Notes: generated from the letters alone by a model not told the origin. Shown: positions 16,201 to 23,027, counted from the stretch's first letter. The stretch: 35,164 bases of DNA from Opitutaceae bacterium (GCA_016794625.1 JAEUGY010000111.1:1-35164); one strand, 5' to 3'. Numbers and translations are program-made.

Positions 16201-16501
16201 GCAGTCCGCCCAGCCGGAACGTTCCGGTTTCATCGGTAAAAACGTCGCGCGTCGTGCCGGCCACCATGACCCGGGCGTTGCCTAGATAGAGGCCGTTCGT
16301 GCCATTGCGTACCCGGCCCTCGATTTCGCCGGAGGTGGTTTGGGCCGCTGCCTCAGCCATCGCGCCCAAACCGAGCGCCAAAGCGAGACCGAAACGGAAC
16401 GAGCGAAGGGATGCCATCGCTCCGATCAGGGACGGAAAACAGACGACGACGCGGCGAACCAGAGCCGCGATCATCAACAGGGGGGTCATGGGTGTCTTCA
16501 T
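13295..16501 (-). CDS. TonB-dependent receptor with carboxypeptidase-regulatory-like domain
   Basis: 1068 residues from ATG 16501; ATG 16417 (MASLRSFRFGLALALG) gives a tidier signal peptide and is a real alternative. After cleavage near AEAAAQ (about 54) comes a carboxypeptidase-regulatory-like domain (GEIEGRVRNGTNGLYLGNARVMVAGT, then GTFRLGGLPAGEVTLEV). The Opitutaceae-type TonB-box region ELNPFVIAADREYNAAAIA follows, then a plug (NIGEFVKHLPGISFEMKDGNNLSGIMVRGF and ARIEVIKLPTPDVAANLLGGAVNFI) and a 22-strand-type barrel ending FSFGVNGKF. It would import a ligand across the outer membrane using TonB energy. In Opitutaceae this class often serves glycans, but nothing here names the ligand. No partner enzyme lies beside it. 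Confidence 0.9.
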   Translation of the reverse strand: MKTPMTPLLMIAALVRRVVVCFPSLIGAMASLRSFRFGLALALGLGAMAEAAAQTTSGEIEGRVRNGTNGLYLGNARVMVAGTTRDVFTDETGTFRLGGLPAGEVTLEVFFTGLQRREIKVIVPAGSTVRQDVVLTRGGDAGADGVVELNPFVIAADREYNAAAIAINEQRFAPSKREVVSTDAFGEINQGNIGEFVKHLPGISFEMKDGNNLSGIMVRGFNSNYTNVTFDGAQMASAALSNTQTHTRQFVLEQANINNIARIEVIKLPTPDVAANLLGGAVNFISRSAFESPSRQIGFSTYFSVNEKAFEFEQTPGPGSGDTYKIRPSFKFNYLEPVNDRFGYVVNLSTNSQYYLQNRAVLGRRYSGSGASVTNPQTNSTATSYGANLQTSNSGSIKFDWKPLDGHTVSFSAEANAFEQMQGTRTLTYNVGNGTPVSWGETFINGSTGASGTGTASLGNSFQQRHGLTRTLKGQWNLDRGLWKAEVGASFSHSASNARDIAKGFFRGMGTSLRDVRTVNYSGVDNETGAIGPIATLNATGGVIDSTVLANYNLGQVQGEPQSAEDTVVQARGKVSRDFDLGRIPVRVSIGGSATELEREIDYALIAWTYAGPNGVLNNGDEGMAAFLDAAAAGTSPGFGRPGVQWPSPYVVYDYFKANPTHFVRTPSNVGDTLRNIAVRSPLVYERISAGYVMGDTRLFNRVRLVGGVRYELTENWGYGFKQDSSAVFQRDANGDLIKVNGAFVRKPEAGVAGSGEDVALVYKYRGQYNERDYDHFFPSLHSTIEIFDGLQLRAAYAETVGRPRIVDIVPSLSVSDNVSFDPNISGSIPGFITSSNTTLKPWTAKNYDFALEYYLPHNGTISFNYFKKDIKDFFSNLSLTADAGLLDQLGLSQDYLGYRYTTRINVSDARIQGWEANVVFPLANIRQLGEWGKHLTVRGNITHLDLSGSRTTPSDFGNYTPRSRNMGLNFSFGRFSGNVLLNYKGKQLRDTSNAFTDAREYIRERSQLDANLAWQLSRRFSVFVAGRNILNDTTEWEVSGPVAPSWAALTNYEDYGAQFSFGVNGKF

Positions 16502-16616
16502 GGTGAACAGCAGGCAGCAGGGCCAGGGGTGGCCCTTCGGGGGGTAAGGCCAGGGGGGGACGATCAGGACGTTTGAAACGAACAACGACCGGCAAGCCGA
16601 TCGGGGAGCTAAACCC

Positions 16617-16641
16617 GTTTGCCGGACTAGGGGAGGCAAAC
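16617..16641. promoter_or_regulatory. Inverted repeat GTTTGCC-N11-GGCAAAC upstream of the TonB receptor
   Basis: Perfect 7-bp arms with an 11-bp spacer, about 115 bp upstream of the receptor ATG at 16501. It is a candidate operator or a leader stem-loop. No matching regulator gene is adjacent. Confidence 0.35.
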
Positions 16642-16757
16642 AGATGGCTTCACCCTAAACCTTAGCCCGTCAGACCTCTTCCCATTTTACGCGGAGAATC
16701 CACGGGATTCTAACCTCACCCGCGGCCCCGCCCCTGGATCGATCTTCCGCAACCCCC

Positions 16758-16807
16758 GCCAAACTCCGCCGCCATCTCAAGGCCGGCGTCACGAACGAAC
16801 TGCAGTC
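16758..16807 (+). pseudogene. Relic of a J-domain-protein paralogue (C-terminal fragment)
   Basis: These 50 bp match 12904-12953, inside the J-domain gene, at 43 of 50 positions by my count without gaps. In frame they read AKLRRHLKAGVTNELQS against AKLHRHLKAGLEHELQS (residues 329-345 of the intact protein). Similarity fades on both sides and no start or stop is kept, so this is a remnant of a second copy. Confidence 0.6.
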
Positions 16808-16947
16808 GCAACGACGAGGGAGAGTCAGTGAAGCGACCCCGCCGGGACCGCCGTCCCACTCTGATTTCCCCCGGCCGGAGCGAAACGAAGCCTGCGGGCG
16901 GCCGGCCTTCCCGTGGCTTGCGTACACCGTAGCTCACTCTGAGCGCA

Positions 16948-17045
16948 GCGAAACGAAGTCTGGGGGAGGAGGCGCCTTGTTGGCTGGATCGTGCCTTTGC
17001 TGTGACTTGCCAACACGAAGCTGCAGCCCCCAGACCTCGTTTCGC
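16948..17045. repeat. Long imperfect inverted repeat (19-bp arms, 60-bp loop)
   Basis: The arm at 16948-16966 (GCGAAACGAAGTCTGGGGG) is the reverse complement of 17027-17045 with one mismatch. The loop also folds back partly (CTTGTTGGC against GCCAACACGAAG). The first 11 bases of the arm (GCGAAACGAAG) recur as a direct repeat about 70 bp upstream. It may be a small non-autonomous mobile element or a structured transcript. Confidence 0.5.
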
Positions 17046-17092
17046 GCCTTCGCGCCTCCGCGTGAGAACCGGCCGAGATGCGCTAAAGTGGC

Positions 17093-17139
17093 GGGACCGA
17101 GGGTCCCGTCGCGGCCTCAGCGAGGCCACCTCCAGCGGA
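17093..17139 (-). repeat. Dispersed palindromic element, half copy 5
   Basis: Stem GGGACC-GAG-GGTCCC (17093-17107), then GGCCTC-AGC-GAGGCC and CCACCTCCAGCGG, the right arm of the family. It lies about 65 bp before the cytochrome c ATG. Confidence 0.65.
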
Positions 17140-17203
17140 GCGTGCTTCGACCAAGGCAACGGTGCGGGGTTGCTCCCCGGAGGCGAACTCCTACGTTCCT
17201 GCC

Positions 17204-17539
17204 ATGCGACTCCGCCTGGCCTCGGTTCCCTTGCTCGTGTGTTGTCTGGTGTCCACCGTGACCGCGAACGATAGCGAGATCTTCGAAAACAACTGCGCCG
17301 CCTGCCACGGGGTCGACGGTCGGGCCCGCACTCCGCAGGGGAAAAAGCTGAAGGCACGCGATCTCAAGGAAAGCCGGCTGTCCGACGAGGACCTGCTCCG
17401 CCGGATCCGGGAAGGCTCGCGCACCCCCGCCGGCAGCTGGCTGATGCCCGCCTTCGCCGACAAGCTGACGCCGGCGGAAATCGAAGCCTCCGCCCGCCAC
17501 GCCAAAACCTTCCGCCCCGCCGAACCGAAGGCGCCCTGA
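17204..17539 (+). CDS. Small exported c-type cytochrome
   Basis: 111 residues from ATG 17204. The signal peptide is MRLRLASVPLLVCCLVSTVTA (cleavage about 21-22). One heme c site, CAACH, is at 31-35 in the family context IFENNCAACHGVDGRARTPQGKKLKARDL, and the distal axial ligand is Met81 in SWLMPAFADKLTPAEIEA, the usual MPAF motif of class I cytochromes c. The size fits a single-domain soluble electron carrier of the cytochrome c6/c555 kind, working in the periplasm. No oxidase or reductase gene is adjacent, so its partner is unknown. It is convergent with the DUF4279 gene 6 bp away. Confidence 0.9.
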   Translation: MRLRLASVPLLVCCLVSTVTANDSEIFENNCAACHGVDGRARTPQGKKLKARDLKESRLSDEDLLRRIREGSRTPAGSWLMPAFADKLTPAEIEASARHAKTFRPAEPKAP

Positions 17540-17545
17540 GTCCGC

Positions 17546-17989
17546 TCACGCGTCGCGCTTCTCCGGCGTGGGCACAAACACGTCGCAAACCCATTCGATC
17601 TCCCGCGCCGCTAGGGCTGTGAGGGTGCGGGGGAGGAGCCCAAGGCCGCGTTTCGTCTGCTCGAGAAAGAGTCCGCAGTACACGTCCACCCGATAGCGCG
17701 TTTGCACGGTCTTCCAGCGGTCCAGGTCCGGCGTCAGTCGTTCGAGGATCCACGCAATTTGCCCATCGAGGTCTGAACCGACCGAATCGGGCGCCCGCAG
17801 GCGCCAGTGAAGAAAGGGCCCGGCATCCGACTCGCAGCCCAGCAGTCGAGCCACCTCCGCCTTGTCAACGTCGCCCCCGCGTTCCCGCGGCGCCACGCGG
17901 AGCGCAACCTTGGACACGTCAAGAAATCCCGTCGCCGTCAAACTGACCACGGGATCCGCAGGTGGCACGGGGTTTGTTTCGGGGTTCAT
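17546..17989 (-). CDS. DUF4279 domain protein
   Basis: 147 residues. The whole protein fits DUF4279: an N-terminal strand SLTATGFLDVSKVALRVA, the block VDKAEVARLLGCESDAG (41-57), FLHWRLRAPDSVGSDLDGQIAWILERLTPDLDRWKTV and a second strand pair RYRVDVYCGLFLEQTKRGLGLLPRTLTALAAREIEWVCDVFV. The family is cytosolic, found in many bacteria and has no known function. It is divergent from the ABC exporter gene with 118 bp between them, and convergent with the cytochrome c gene. Confidence 0.7.
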   Translation of the reverse strand: MNPETNPVPPADPVVSLTATGFLDVSKVALRVAPRERGGDVDKAEVARLLGCESDAGPFLHWRLRAPDSVGSDLDGQIAWILERLTPDLDRWKTVQTRYRVDVYCGLFLEQTKRGLGLLPRTLTALAAREIEWVCDVFVPTPEKRDA

Positions 17990-18029
17990 GCGTTTCGGTC
18001 AGTGGAAGGGACGCACCAACGTGACACCA

Positions 18030-18062
18030 GGCGCGCGCGACACAAGCCACGGCGCGCGCGAC
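18030..18062. promoter_or_regulatory. Two direct repeats GGCGCGCGCGAC with 21-bp period
   Basis: Identical 12-mers at 18030-18041 and 18051-18062 lie on the same face of the helix (two turns apart), 46-78 bp before the ABC exporter ATG and 41-73 bp before the DUF4279 start. A shared regulator site for the divergent pair is possible; the simple GC alternation weakens the case. Confidence 0.35.
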
Positions 18063-18107
18063 GGCCCCTCTTGTCATTTTCCCGGAACGCGGTGACGGTC
18101 TGCCCCC

Positions 18108-19973
18108 ATGGCCCGCCGTTCCCCGTCCCAGGAAGACATCGCCCTCGAGCGCCTGCCCAAGGCCGCGCTCACTCGGGAGAGTGTGCGGGAGGCACTCTCG
18201 CTCGCCCGCTACCTGCGTCCATTCCGCACGCGTTTCATCGCCGGTCTGGTCACGCTGTTTTTCAGCGCGGCGCTGGGACTGTTGTTTCCCTTCCTCGCCG
18301 GCTCCCTGATTGATGCCGCGCTGCACGGGGGCACGGCGACGCTGCCCGGATTCGGACGCGTCACGCTCAATCAGGTCGCCCTGCTGCTCGCCGTTTCGGT
18401 GAGTTTGCAGGCCCTGGCCTCCTTCAACAGCGCCCTCGCGTTCAACCGGGTGGGACAAAGTGCGCTGGCCGATTTGCGACGTGATTGTTACGGGCGATTG
18501 ATCACGTTGCCCATGACCTTCTTTGGACATCGTCGGGTGGGCGAACTGACCAGCCGGGTCTCGACCGATGTCGCCCAGATCGAAGGCGCCCTGATCGACG
18601 CCTTGCCTCAACTTTGCCGGCAGGCGGTGTTTCTGACCGGGGGCATCACCTTGATCACCCTGACCTCGGGGCGCCTGACCGCGGTGATGCTCGGCACCCT
18701 GCCATTGCTCATCGCCGCGGCGGTGTTCTTTGGGCGGCGGCTGCGACGCTACTCGCGGGAAACTCAAGACCAGCTGGCCGCCACTCAGACGATTGTCGAG
18801 GAGACGTTGCAGGCGATCGCCAGCGTCAAGGCATTCGCCAACGAAGCCTTCGAGCTTGGCCGCTACGATCGCGCCAACGCGCGTGTGCTCGCCGCCGCCC
18901 TCGGCGCCGCCCGGTGGCGCGCGGTCTTCGTGGCGTTCTTCATCCTCGCCCTCTTCGGCGGCATCGTGATCGTGCTCTGGTTTGGCGCGACGCAACTGCA
19001 GAGCGGAGCCATCACGGAGGGGGAGCTGACGCGGTTCGTGCTCTACACCACGTTTGTCGCAGGTGCCATGGGCCAGGCCGCGGAGCTGTTCAGCCAGATT
19101 CAGAAAACCGTCGGCGCCACCCAACGCGTGCGCGAGTTGCTGCGTGAACCCACCGAAGCACTCACCCCGCCCGAAGCCGCCGTGGTCGCCCGGCTGCCGG
19201 CGCGTCTCCGGGGCGAGGTGGCCTTCCAAGCGGTCAGCTTCCGCTATCCCGCCCGCCCGGAAATCGCCGTGCTGCGGGAGGTCACCCTGGCCGCGCGTCC
19301 GGGCGAACGCATCGCCCTCGTCGGGCCGAGCGGCGCCGGCAAGTCGACCCTCACCGCGCTGCTGCTCCGCTTTTACGACCCTGAAAGTGGACACCTCCGC
19401 ATCGACGGACGCGATTCGCGCGACTACCCCCTGGCCTGGCTGCGGGGGCAGCTCGCGATCGTGCCGCAGGACGTGCTGCTTTTCGGCGGCACCATCGCGG
19501 AGAACATCGCCTACGGCCGGCCGGGCGCCGATCCCGCCGCGATCGCCGAGGCGGCGCGGCTCGCCAATGCCGACGATTTCATCCGCGCGTTCCCGGAGGG
19601 TTACGCCACGCTCGTCGGCGACCGCGGCATCCAGCTTTCGGGGGGACAACGGCAGCGGGTCGCGATTGCCCGCGCCATTTTGAAGAATCCCGCCATCCTC
19701 ATTCTCGACGAAGCGACCAGCTCCCTCGACAGCGAGAGTGAACGGCTCGTGCAAACCGCGCTCGAACGCCTGATGCAGGGCCGCACCACCTTCATCATCG
19801 CCCACCGGCTCGCCACCATCCGCACGGCCGATCGCATCGCCGTGCTCGAAGCCGGCCGGATCGTCGAGCTCGGCACGCACGATGAACTCTCCGCCCGTCC
19901 TGATGGCCTCTACCGCAAGCTCAGCACCCTCCAGTTCGGCCCCGCCGGGACCGAACCCCTGGCCTCCACCTGA
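18108..19973 (+). CDS. ABC exporter half-transporter (MsbA/LmrA type)
   Basis: 621 residues with an N-terminal six-helix transmembrane domain (about 35-335; first helix [26 protein letters not shown]) and a C-terminal nucleotide-binding domain. All ATPase motifs are intact: Walker [10 protein letters not shown] (406-414), signature LSGGQRQR (from 510), Walker [15 protein letters not shown] (about 528-541) and H-loop IIAHRLATI. The fused layout means it works as a homodimer or heterodimer in the inner membrane, exporting lipids, peptides or drugs; close annotation would be ATP-binding cassette subfamily B. The substrate is not readable. The ATG at 18108 is the first Met with a plausible N-terminus; no SD is seen. 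It is followed by the 372-bp region with three palindromes. Confidence 0.92.
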   Translation: MARRSPSQEDIALERLPKAALTRESVREALSLARYLRPFRTRFIAGLVTLFFSAALGLLFPFLAGSLIDAALHGGTATLPGFGRVTLNQVALLLAVSVSLQALASFNSALAFNRVGQSALADLRRDCYGRLITLPMTFFGHRRVGELTSRVSTDVAQIEGALIDALPQLCRQAVFLTGGITLITLTSGRLTAVMLGTLPLLIAAAVFFGRRLRRYSRETQDQLAATQTIVEETLQAIASVKAFANEAFELGRYDRANARVLAAALGAARWRAVFVAFFILALFGGIVIVLWFGATQLQSGAITEGELTRFVLYTTFVAGAMGQAAELFSQIQKTVGATQRVRELLREPTEALTPPEAAVVARLPARLRGEVAFQAVSFRYPARPEIAVLREVTLAARPGERIALVGPSGAGKSTLTALLLRFYDPESGHLRIDGRDSRDYPLAWLRGQLAIVPQDVLLFGGTIAENIAYGRPGADPAAIAEAARLANADDFIRAFPEGYATLVGDRGIQLSGGQRQRVAIARAILKNPAILILDEATSSLDSESERLVQTALERLMQGRTTFIIAHRLATIRTADRIAVLEAGRIVELGTHDELSARPDGLYRKLSTLQFGPAGTEPLAST

Positions 19974-20132
19974 GCCACCCCAATCCCACCACCTCCCTCG
20001 ATCGCGCCCTGCCTCGTTTGGGCTCGTGCCCCTCTCTCGTGTAACCGGCGTCCACTGAAGTCGACACCAGTACCTGCCGCCGCCCCCGGATCGACCCAAC
20101 CCACACCTCCCACAACCCCGTACGCCAAACTC

Positions 20133-20157
20133 GAGTGTCATCCCCCGGATGACACTC
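20133..20157. promoter_or_regulatory. Palindrome 1 upstream of Hsp70 operon
   Basis: Perfect 11-bp arms around CCC: GAGTGTCATCC and GGATGACACTC. Its centre is about 200 bp before the DUF2760 ATG. The same 23-bp frame appears in the two sites that follow. Confidence 0.7.
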
Positions 20158-20198
20158 TCCTCCGACGGGTCGCCCCTTTCCGGCCCGACCTCGGATAG

Positions 20199-20221
20199 AC
20201 TGTCATCCGGCGGATGACACT
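20199..20221. promoter_or_regulatory. Palindrome 2 upstream of Hsp70 operon
   Basis: Arms TGTCATCC and GGATGACA around GGC, with the outer A and T also symmetric. Its centre is 65 bp from that of palindrome 1. Confidence 0.7.
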
Positions 20222-20254
20222 GACGGACGGGTAGTTGCCCGTTTTTCGGAAGGG

Positions 20255-20277
20255 AGTGTCATCGGGGGGATGACACT
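20255..20277. promoter_or_regulatory. Palindrome 3 upstream of Hsp70 operon
   Basis: Arms AGTGTCATC and GATGACACT around five G residues; its centre is 56 bp from that of palindrome 2 and it ends 68 bp before the DUF2760 ATG. The outer arms match palindrome 1 exactly while the centre differs, as expected for protein recognition of the arms. It is unlike CIRCE (TTAGCACTC-N9-GAGTGCTAA). Confidence 0.7.
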
Positions 20278-20345
20278 GGGCCGGGGGGTGTTTTTGTTTA
20301 ACGGCGTTGCCATCCGGCGGCGGGGTTGAATCGTGGGGGGCGACT

Positions 20346-21056
20346 ATGAAATCACTCCTCTATGCCTTTGGAGCGGCCCTGGCGTTGATCAATGGGGGCG
20401 TTGCCTTTCTCCCCGCGGCCGGGCTGAGCGTTCCGGTGCACATGCTGTCGGCCGTGCTCGGGATTGCGGTGCTGATGACCGTCGCCAAGGCGGCCGAGTC
20501 CAAAGCCGCCGGCCCTTCGCGCGAACCCCCCTCTTCCCGTCCGGCACCGGCGCCGGCTCCGGTGGCCGCAGCAAATCCCGTCCCTGTATCCAAACCGGTC
20601 CCGGTGGTCACCCCCGCCCCCGTTCCGACGCCGGCCCCCGCCGCTGCACCGGTACCGGCCGCGCGGGCGGAGGCCGAAGTGGTGGCCTTGCTCGCCTTGC
20701 TGCAGGACAAGGGGCGTCTGGTGGATTTTGTGCGTGAGGACATCACCGGCGCCACCGACGCCCAGGTCGGTGCCGCCGCGCGGGTCGTGCACGCGGGTTG
20801 CCGCCAGGTGCTGGCCGACTGTTTCGAAATCGCGCCCGTGCGAACCGAACCCGAATCGGGCCGCGTGGTGCTCGCCGCCGGTTACGACGCCGCCGCCCAT
20901 CGTCTGCTCGGCTCCGTGCCCGCGCAACCCCCTTACACCGGAACGCTCCTGCATCCCGGCTGGAAGGTGGTCAGCCTCAAACTTCCGCGCGTCACCGGCA
21001 CCACCGCCGAGCGCCCCTGGCCCGTTCTCGCCCCGGCCGAAGTCCAGGTCGGCTGA
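20346..21056 (+). CDS. DUF2760 membrane protein, first gene of an Hsp70-like operon
   Basis: 236 residues from ATG 20346, preceded by a run of G residues that can serve as SD. Two hydrophobic helices (about 5-25 and 30-48) anchor it in the membrane. A Pro/Ala/Val linker (about 58-108) leads to the DUF2760 domain: VVALLALLQDKGRLVDFVREDITGATDAQVGAAARVVHAGCRQVLAD, then GTLLHPGWKVVSLKLPRV and the terminal APAEVQV, all close to the family consensus as I recall it. DUF2760 genes are known to sit beside two Hsp70-like genes in many bacteria, as here, but no function has been assigned. I infer a membrane-bound partner or adaptor of the Hsp70 pair. A 133-bp gap to the next gene holds a heptamer array. 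Confidence 0.85.
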   Translation: MKSLLYAFGAALALINGGVAFLPAAGLSVPVHMLSAVLGIAVLMTVAKAAESKAAGPSREPPSSRPAPAPAPVAAANPVPVSKPVPVVTPAPVPTPAPAAAPVPAARAEAEVVALLALLQDKGRLVDFVREDITGATDAQVGAAARVVHAGCRQVLADCFEIAPVRTEPESGRVVLAAGYDAAAHRLLGSVPAQPPYTGTLLHPGWKVVSLKLPRVTGTTAERPWPVLAPAEVQVG

Positions 21057-21063
21057 GGCCTTC

Positions 21064-21188
21064 GAATCTCAAATTTGAGATTTGAGATTCCAAACCGCCG
21101 TTCACTCTTCCCTCTTCGAACTTCCCACCCTCTCCACCTTTCACGCTTCGCTGTTCACTCTTCGAACTTCGTTCTCCTCCTTTCGCCG
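21064..21188 (+). repeat. Stem-loop and TTC-heptamer arrays leading to the Hsp70 start codon
   Basis: A perfect 10-bp stem GAATCTCAAA/TTTGAGATTC with a 7-nt loop (21064-21090) follows the DUF2760 stop. Four TTC heptamers run from 21101 to 21128 (TTCACTC, TTCCCTC, TTCGAAC, TTCCCAC) and seven units from 21140 to 21188 (one degenerate), ending one base before the ATG. No SD is present, so the array is the immediate leader of the Hsp70-like gene. Confidence 0.7.
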
Positions 21189-21189
21189 C

Positions 21190-23007
21190 ATGACCACCTT
21201 TCTCGGAATTGATCTGGGTACGAGCAACTGCGCGCTGGCCACCGCCGGACCCGAGGGCGCGCCGACCTTGGAGCCGGTCACCCAGGTCGTGACGCCACAC
21301 AGTATCGGAGAACTGGATCTTCTACCTTCCGCCGTCTACTTGCCGGCTGAAGGCGAGGCGGGCGAATCCACCGCCGTGCTGCCGTGGGCGGCCACGTTGT
21401 CGACGGGCTTGCTCGGGCGGCAGGCCCGGGAGAGGGGCGCGCTGCAACCGGATCGTTTGATTCTCTCGGCGAAGAGTTGGCTGTGTCACCCGCACGTGGA
21501 CCGGCGCGGTCCTTTGCTGCCTTGGGGCAGCACGGTGGTGACGCAGAAATGGTCCCCGCTCGAAGTCTCCCGCCAGTTACTGACCCACCTGCTGGCGAGT
21601 CAGCGGCAGCGTCGCCCGGACCAGGTCTTCTCCGCCGCCACCACGGTGGTCACGGTGCCCGCCTCCTTCGACGAGGCCGCGCGCTCGCTCACCCTGGAAG
21701 CCGCGGCCCAGGCCGGGCTCGGCGAGATCACGCTGCTCGAGGAGCCGCAGGCGGCGTTCTACGCCTGGCTGGAGGGACAGGGCACGGCCTGGCGTTCGCA
21801 GGTCAAGGCCGGTGACCTTCTGCTGGTCTGCGACGTCGGCGGTGGCACGGCGGACTTCAGTCTGATCGCGGTCTCGGAGCATCAAGGCGACCTCGCGCTG
21901 GAACGCGTCGCAGTCGGGGAACATTTGCTCCTCGGCGGCGACAACATGGACCTCGCGCTCGCCCACGCCCTCGGAGAAGCCCTCGCCGCAGCCGGTACTC
22001 CAGTCGATGATACGCAGTTCCTCGCCCTGGTGCACGCCGCCCGCGCGGGCAAGGAAGCGATGCTGGGCGATGCATCCCTCACCGAGGTGCCGATTTCCGT
22101 GCCGGCGCGCGGTCGGCGTCTGGTCGCCTCCACGCTGCGCACCACCCTCACCCGGGAACAGGTCAACCGGGTGGTGTTGGACGGCTTTTTCCCGCGCACC
22201 GCGCCCACGGACCTGCCGGTCGTGCGACGGGCGGGCGGCCTGCGCGAAGCCGGCCTGCCCTACGCCGCGGATGCAGCACTTTCGAAGCATCTGGCCCGTT
22301 TTCTCACCCGGGCCCGCGCCAACGTCGAATCGTCGCCCGCTCTACTGCAGGCGGTGGGCGGTCCGGCGCGACTCGCACGCGCGTCGCTGCTGGTGCCGGA
22401 CGCCGTGCTCTTCAATGGCGGGGTGTTCAACTCCGAGGCCCTGCGTCACCGCGTGCTCGAGCTGCTCAGCGCGTGGGCGGGCTCCCCGGTGCGGGCGCTC
22501 GCCGGAGCCCGGCCTGACCACGCCGTCGCGCTCGGCGCCGCCGCCTACGCCCGGTTGCGCGCGACCGGCCACGGTGTGCGCATCAAGGCAGGCACCGCCC
22601 GGTCCTGCTACATCGGCATGGAATCCGCCACCCTCGCGGTGCCGGGGCGGCGCGCCACGACCAAGGCTCTCTGCGTGGCCCCCCAGGGCATGGAGGAGGG
22701 CACGCGGCACGCCCTGCTCGATCAGGAGTTTTTCCTCTACACGGGCGAAACCGCCGAGTTTCGCTTCTTCACCTCGGAAGCCCGCGCCGGGGACCGTCCC
22801 GGGCAGTTGCTCCCGGATGCCTCCGAGCTGGAGGAAAGCGCACGGCTGGAAGTCAACCTGCCCTCACCGGAGGGCCACGCGCCGGGAGAGGAAGTGCCGG
22901 TTCGAATGGAGGCCGTCGTGACGGAGTTGGGCAATCTCGAGCTCTACCTCGTGCACGTCGCGTCGGCCCAGCGCTGGAAGCTGGAGCTGAACGTGCGCAT
23001 GAAATAG
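21190..23007 (+). CDS. Hsp70-like protein 1 of the DUF2760 operon
   Basis: 605 residues from ATG 21190, which places the first actin-fold strand at FLGIDLGTSNCALA (4-17). An earlier in-frame ATG at 21082 would only translate repeat DNA. The nucleotide-binding domain has VPASFDEAARSLTLEAAAQAG, LLEEPQAAFYAW, phosphate-2 CDVGGGTADFSLI (214-226) and the adenosine-site FNGGVFNSEALR (408-419). It is distant from DnaK: there is no DnaK-type substrate-binding beta-sandwich and helical lid, only a shorter C-terminal region (about 480-605) with LEVNLPSPEGHAPGEEVPVRMEAVVTELGNLELYLV, which could be a reduced beta domain. The C-terminus lacks an EEVD-like tail. It is probably a cytosolic ATPase acting together with Hsp70-like protein 2, encoded 20 bp downstream, and with the DUF2760 protein. 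Confidence 0.88.
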   Translation: MTTFLGIDLGTSNCALATAGPEGAPTLEPVTQVVTPHSIGELDLLPSAVYLPAEGEAGESTAVLPWAATLSTGLLGRQARERGALQPDRLILSAKSWLCHPHVDRRGPLLPWGSTVVTQKWSPLEVSRQLLTHLLASQRQRRPDQVFSAATTVVTVPASFDEAARSLTLEAAAQAGLGEITLLEEPQAAFYAWLEGQGTAWRSQVKAGDLLLVCDVGGGTADFSLIAVSEHQGDLALERVAVGEHLLLGGDNMDLALAHALGEALAAAGTPVDDTQFLALVHAARAGKEAMLGDASLTEVPISVPARGRRLVASTLRTTLTREQVNRVVLDGFFPRTAPTDLPVVRRAGGLREAGLPYAADAALSKHLARFLTRARANVESSPALLQAVGGPARLARASLLVPDAVLFNGGVFNSEALRHRVLELLSAWAGSPVRALAGARPDHAVALGAAAYARLRATGHGVRIKAGTARSCYIGMESATLAVPGRRATTKALCVAPQGMEEGTRHALLDQEFFLYTGETAEFRFFTSEARAGDRPGQLLPDASELEESARLEVNLPSPEGHAPGEEVPVRMEAVVTELGNLELYLVHVASAQRWKLELNVRMK

Positions 23008-23027
23008 CCCGAGGACCGCGTCGCCCG

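Larger units (their letters stand above)
16502..17203. other. Intergenic region before cytochrome c gene: inverted repeats and a gene relic
   Basis: About 700 bp with no intact gene. It holds an inverted repeat at 16617-16641, a relic of the J-domain gene family at 16758-16807, a long imperfect stem at 16948-17045, and a half copy of the dispersed palindromic family at 17093-17139. Minus-strand frames through here show no family features. Confidence 0.5.
19974..20345. other. Intergenic region between ABC exporter and Hsp70 operon, with three palindromes
   Basis: 372 bp without a gene. The right half carries three copies of one 23-bp palindrome (20134, 20199 and 20255). The left half has no structure I can name. 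A GT-rich stretch at 20287-20300 follows the last palindrome. A minus-strand frame here continues through the exporter gene and is rejected as antisense. Confidence 0.6.

Noticed and set aside
17919-20141. 740-codon open frame on the minus strand
   Set aside because: It is antisense to the ABC exporter with intact Walker and signature motifs; it is a GC-rich shadow.
21082-21189. 36-residue N-terminal extension of Hsp70-like protein 1
   Set aside because: The extension is a translation of TTC heptamers; the conserved first strand begins directly at ATG 21190.
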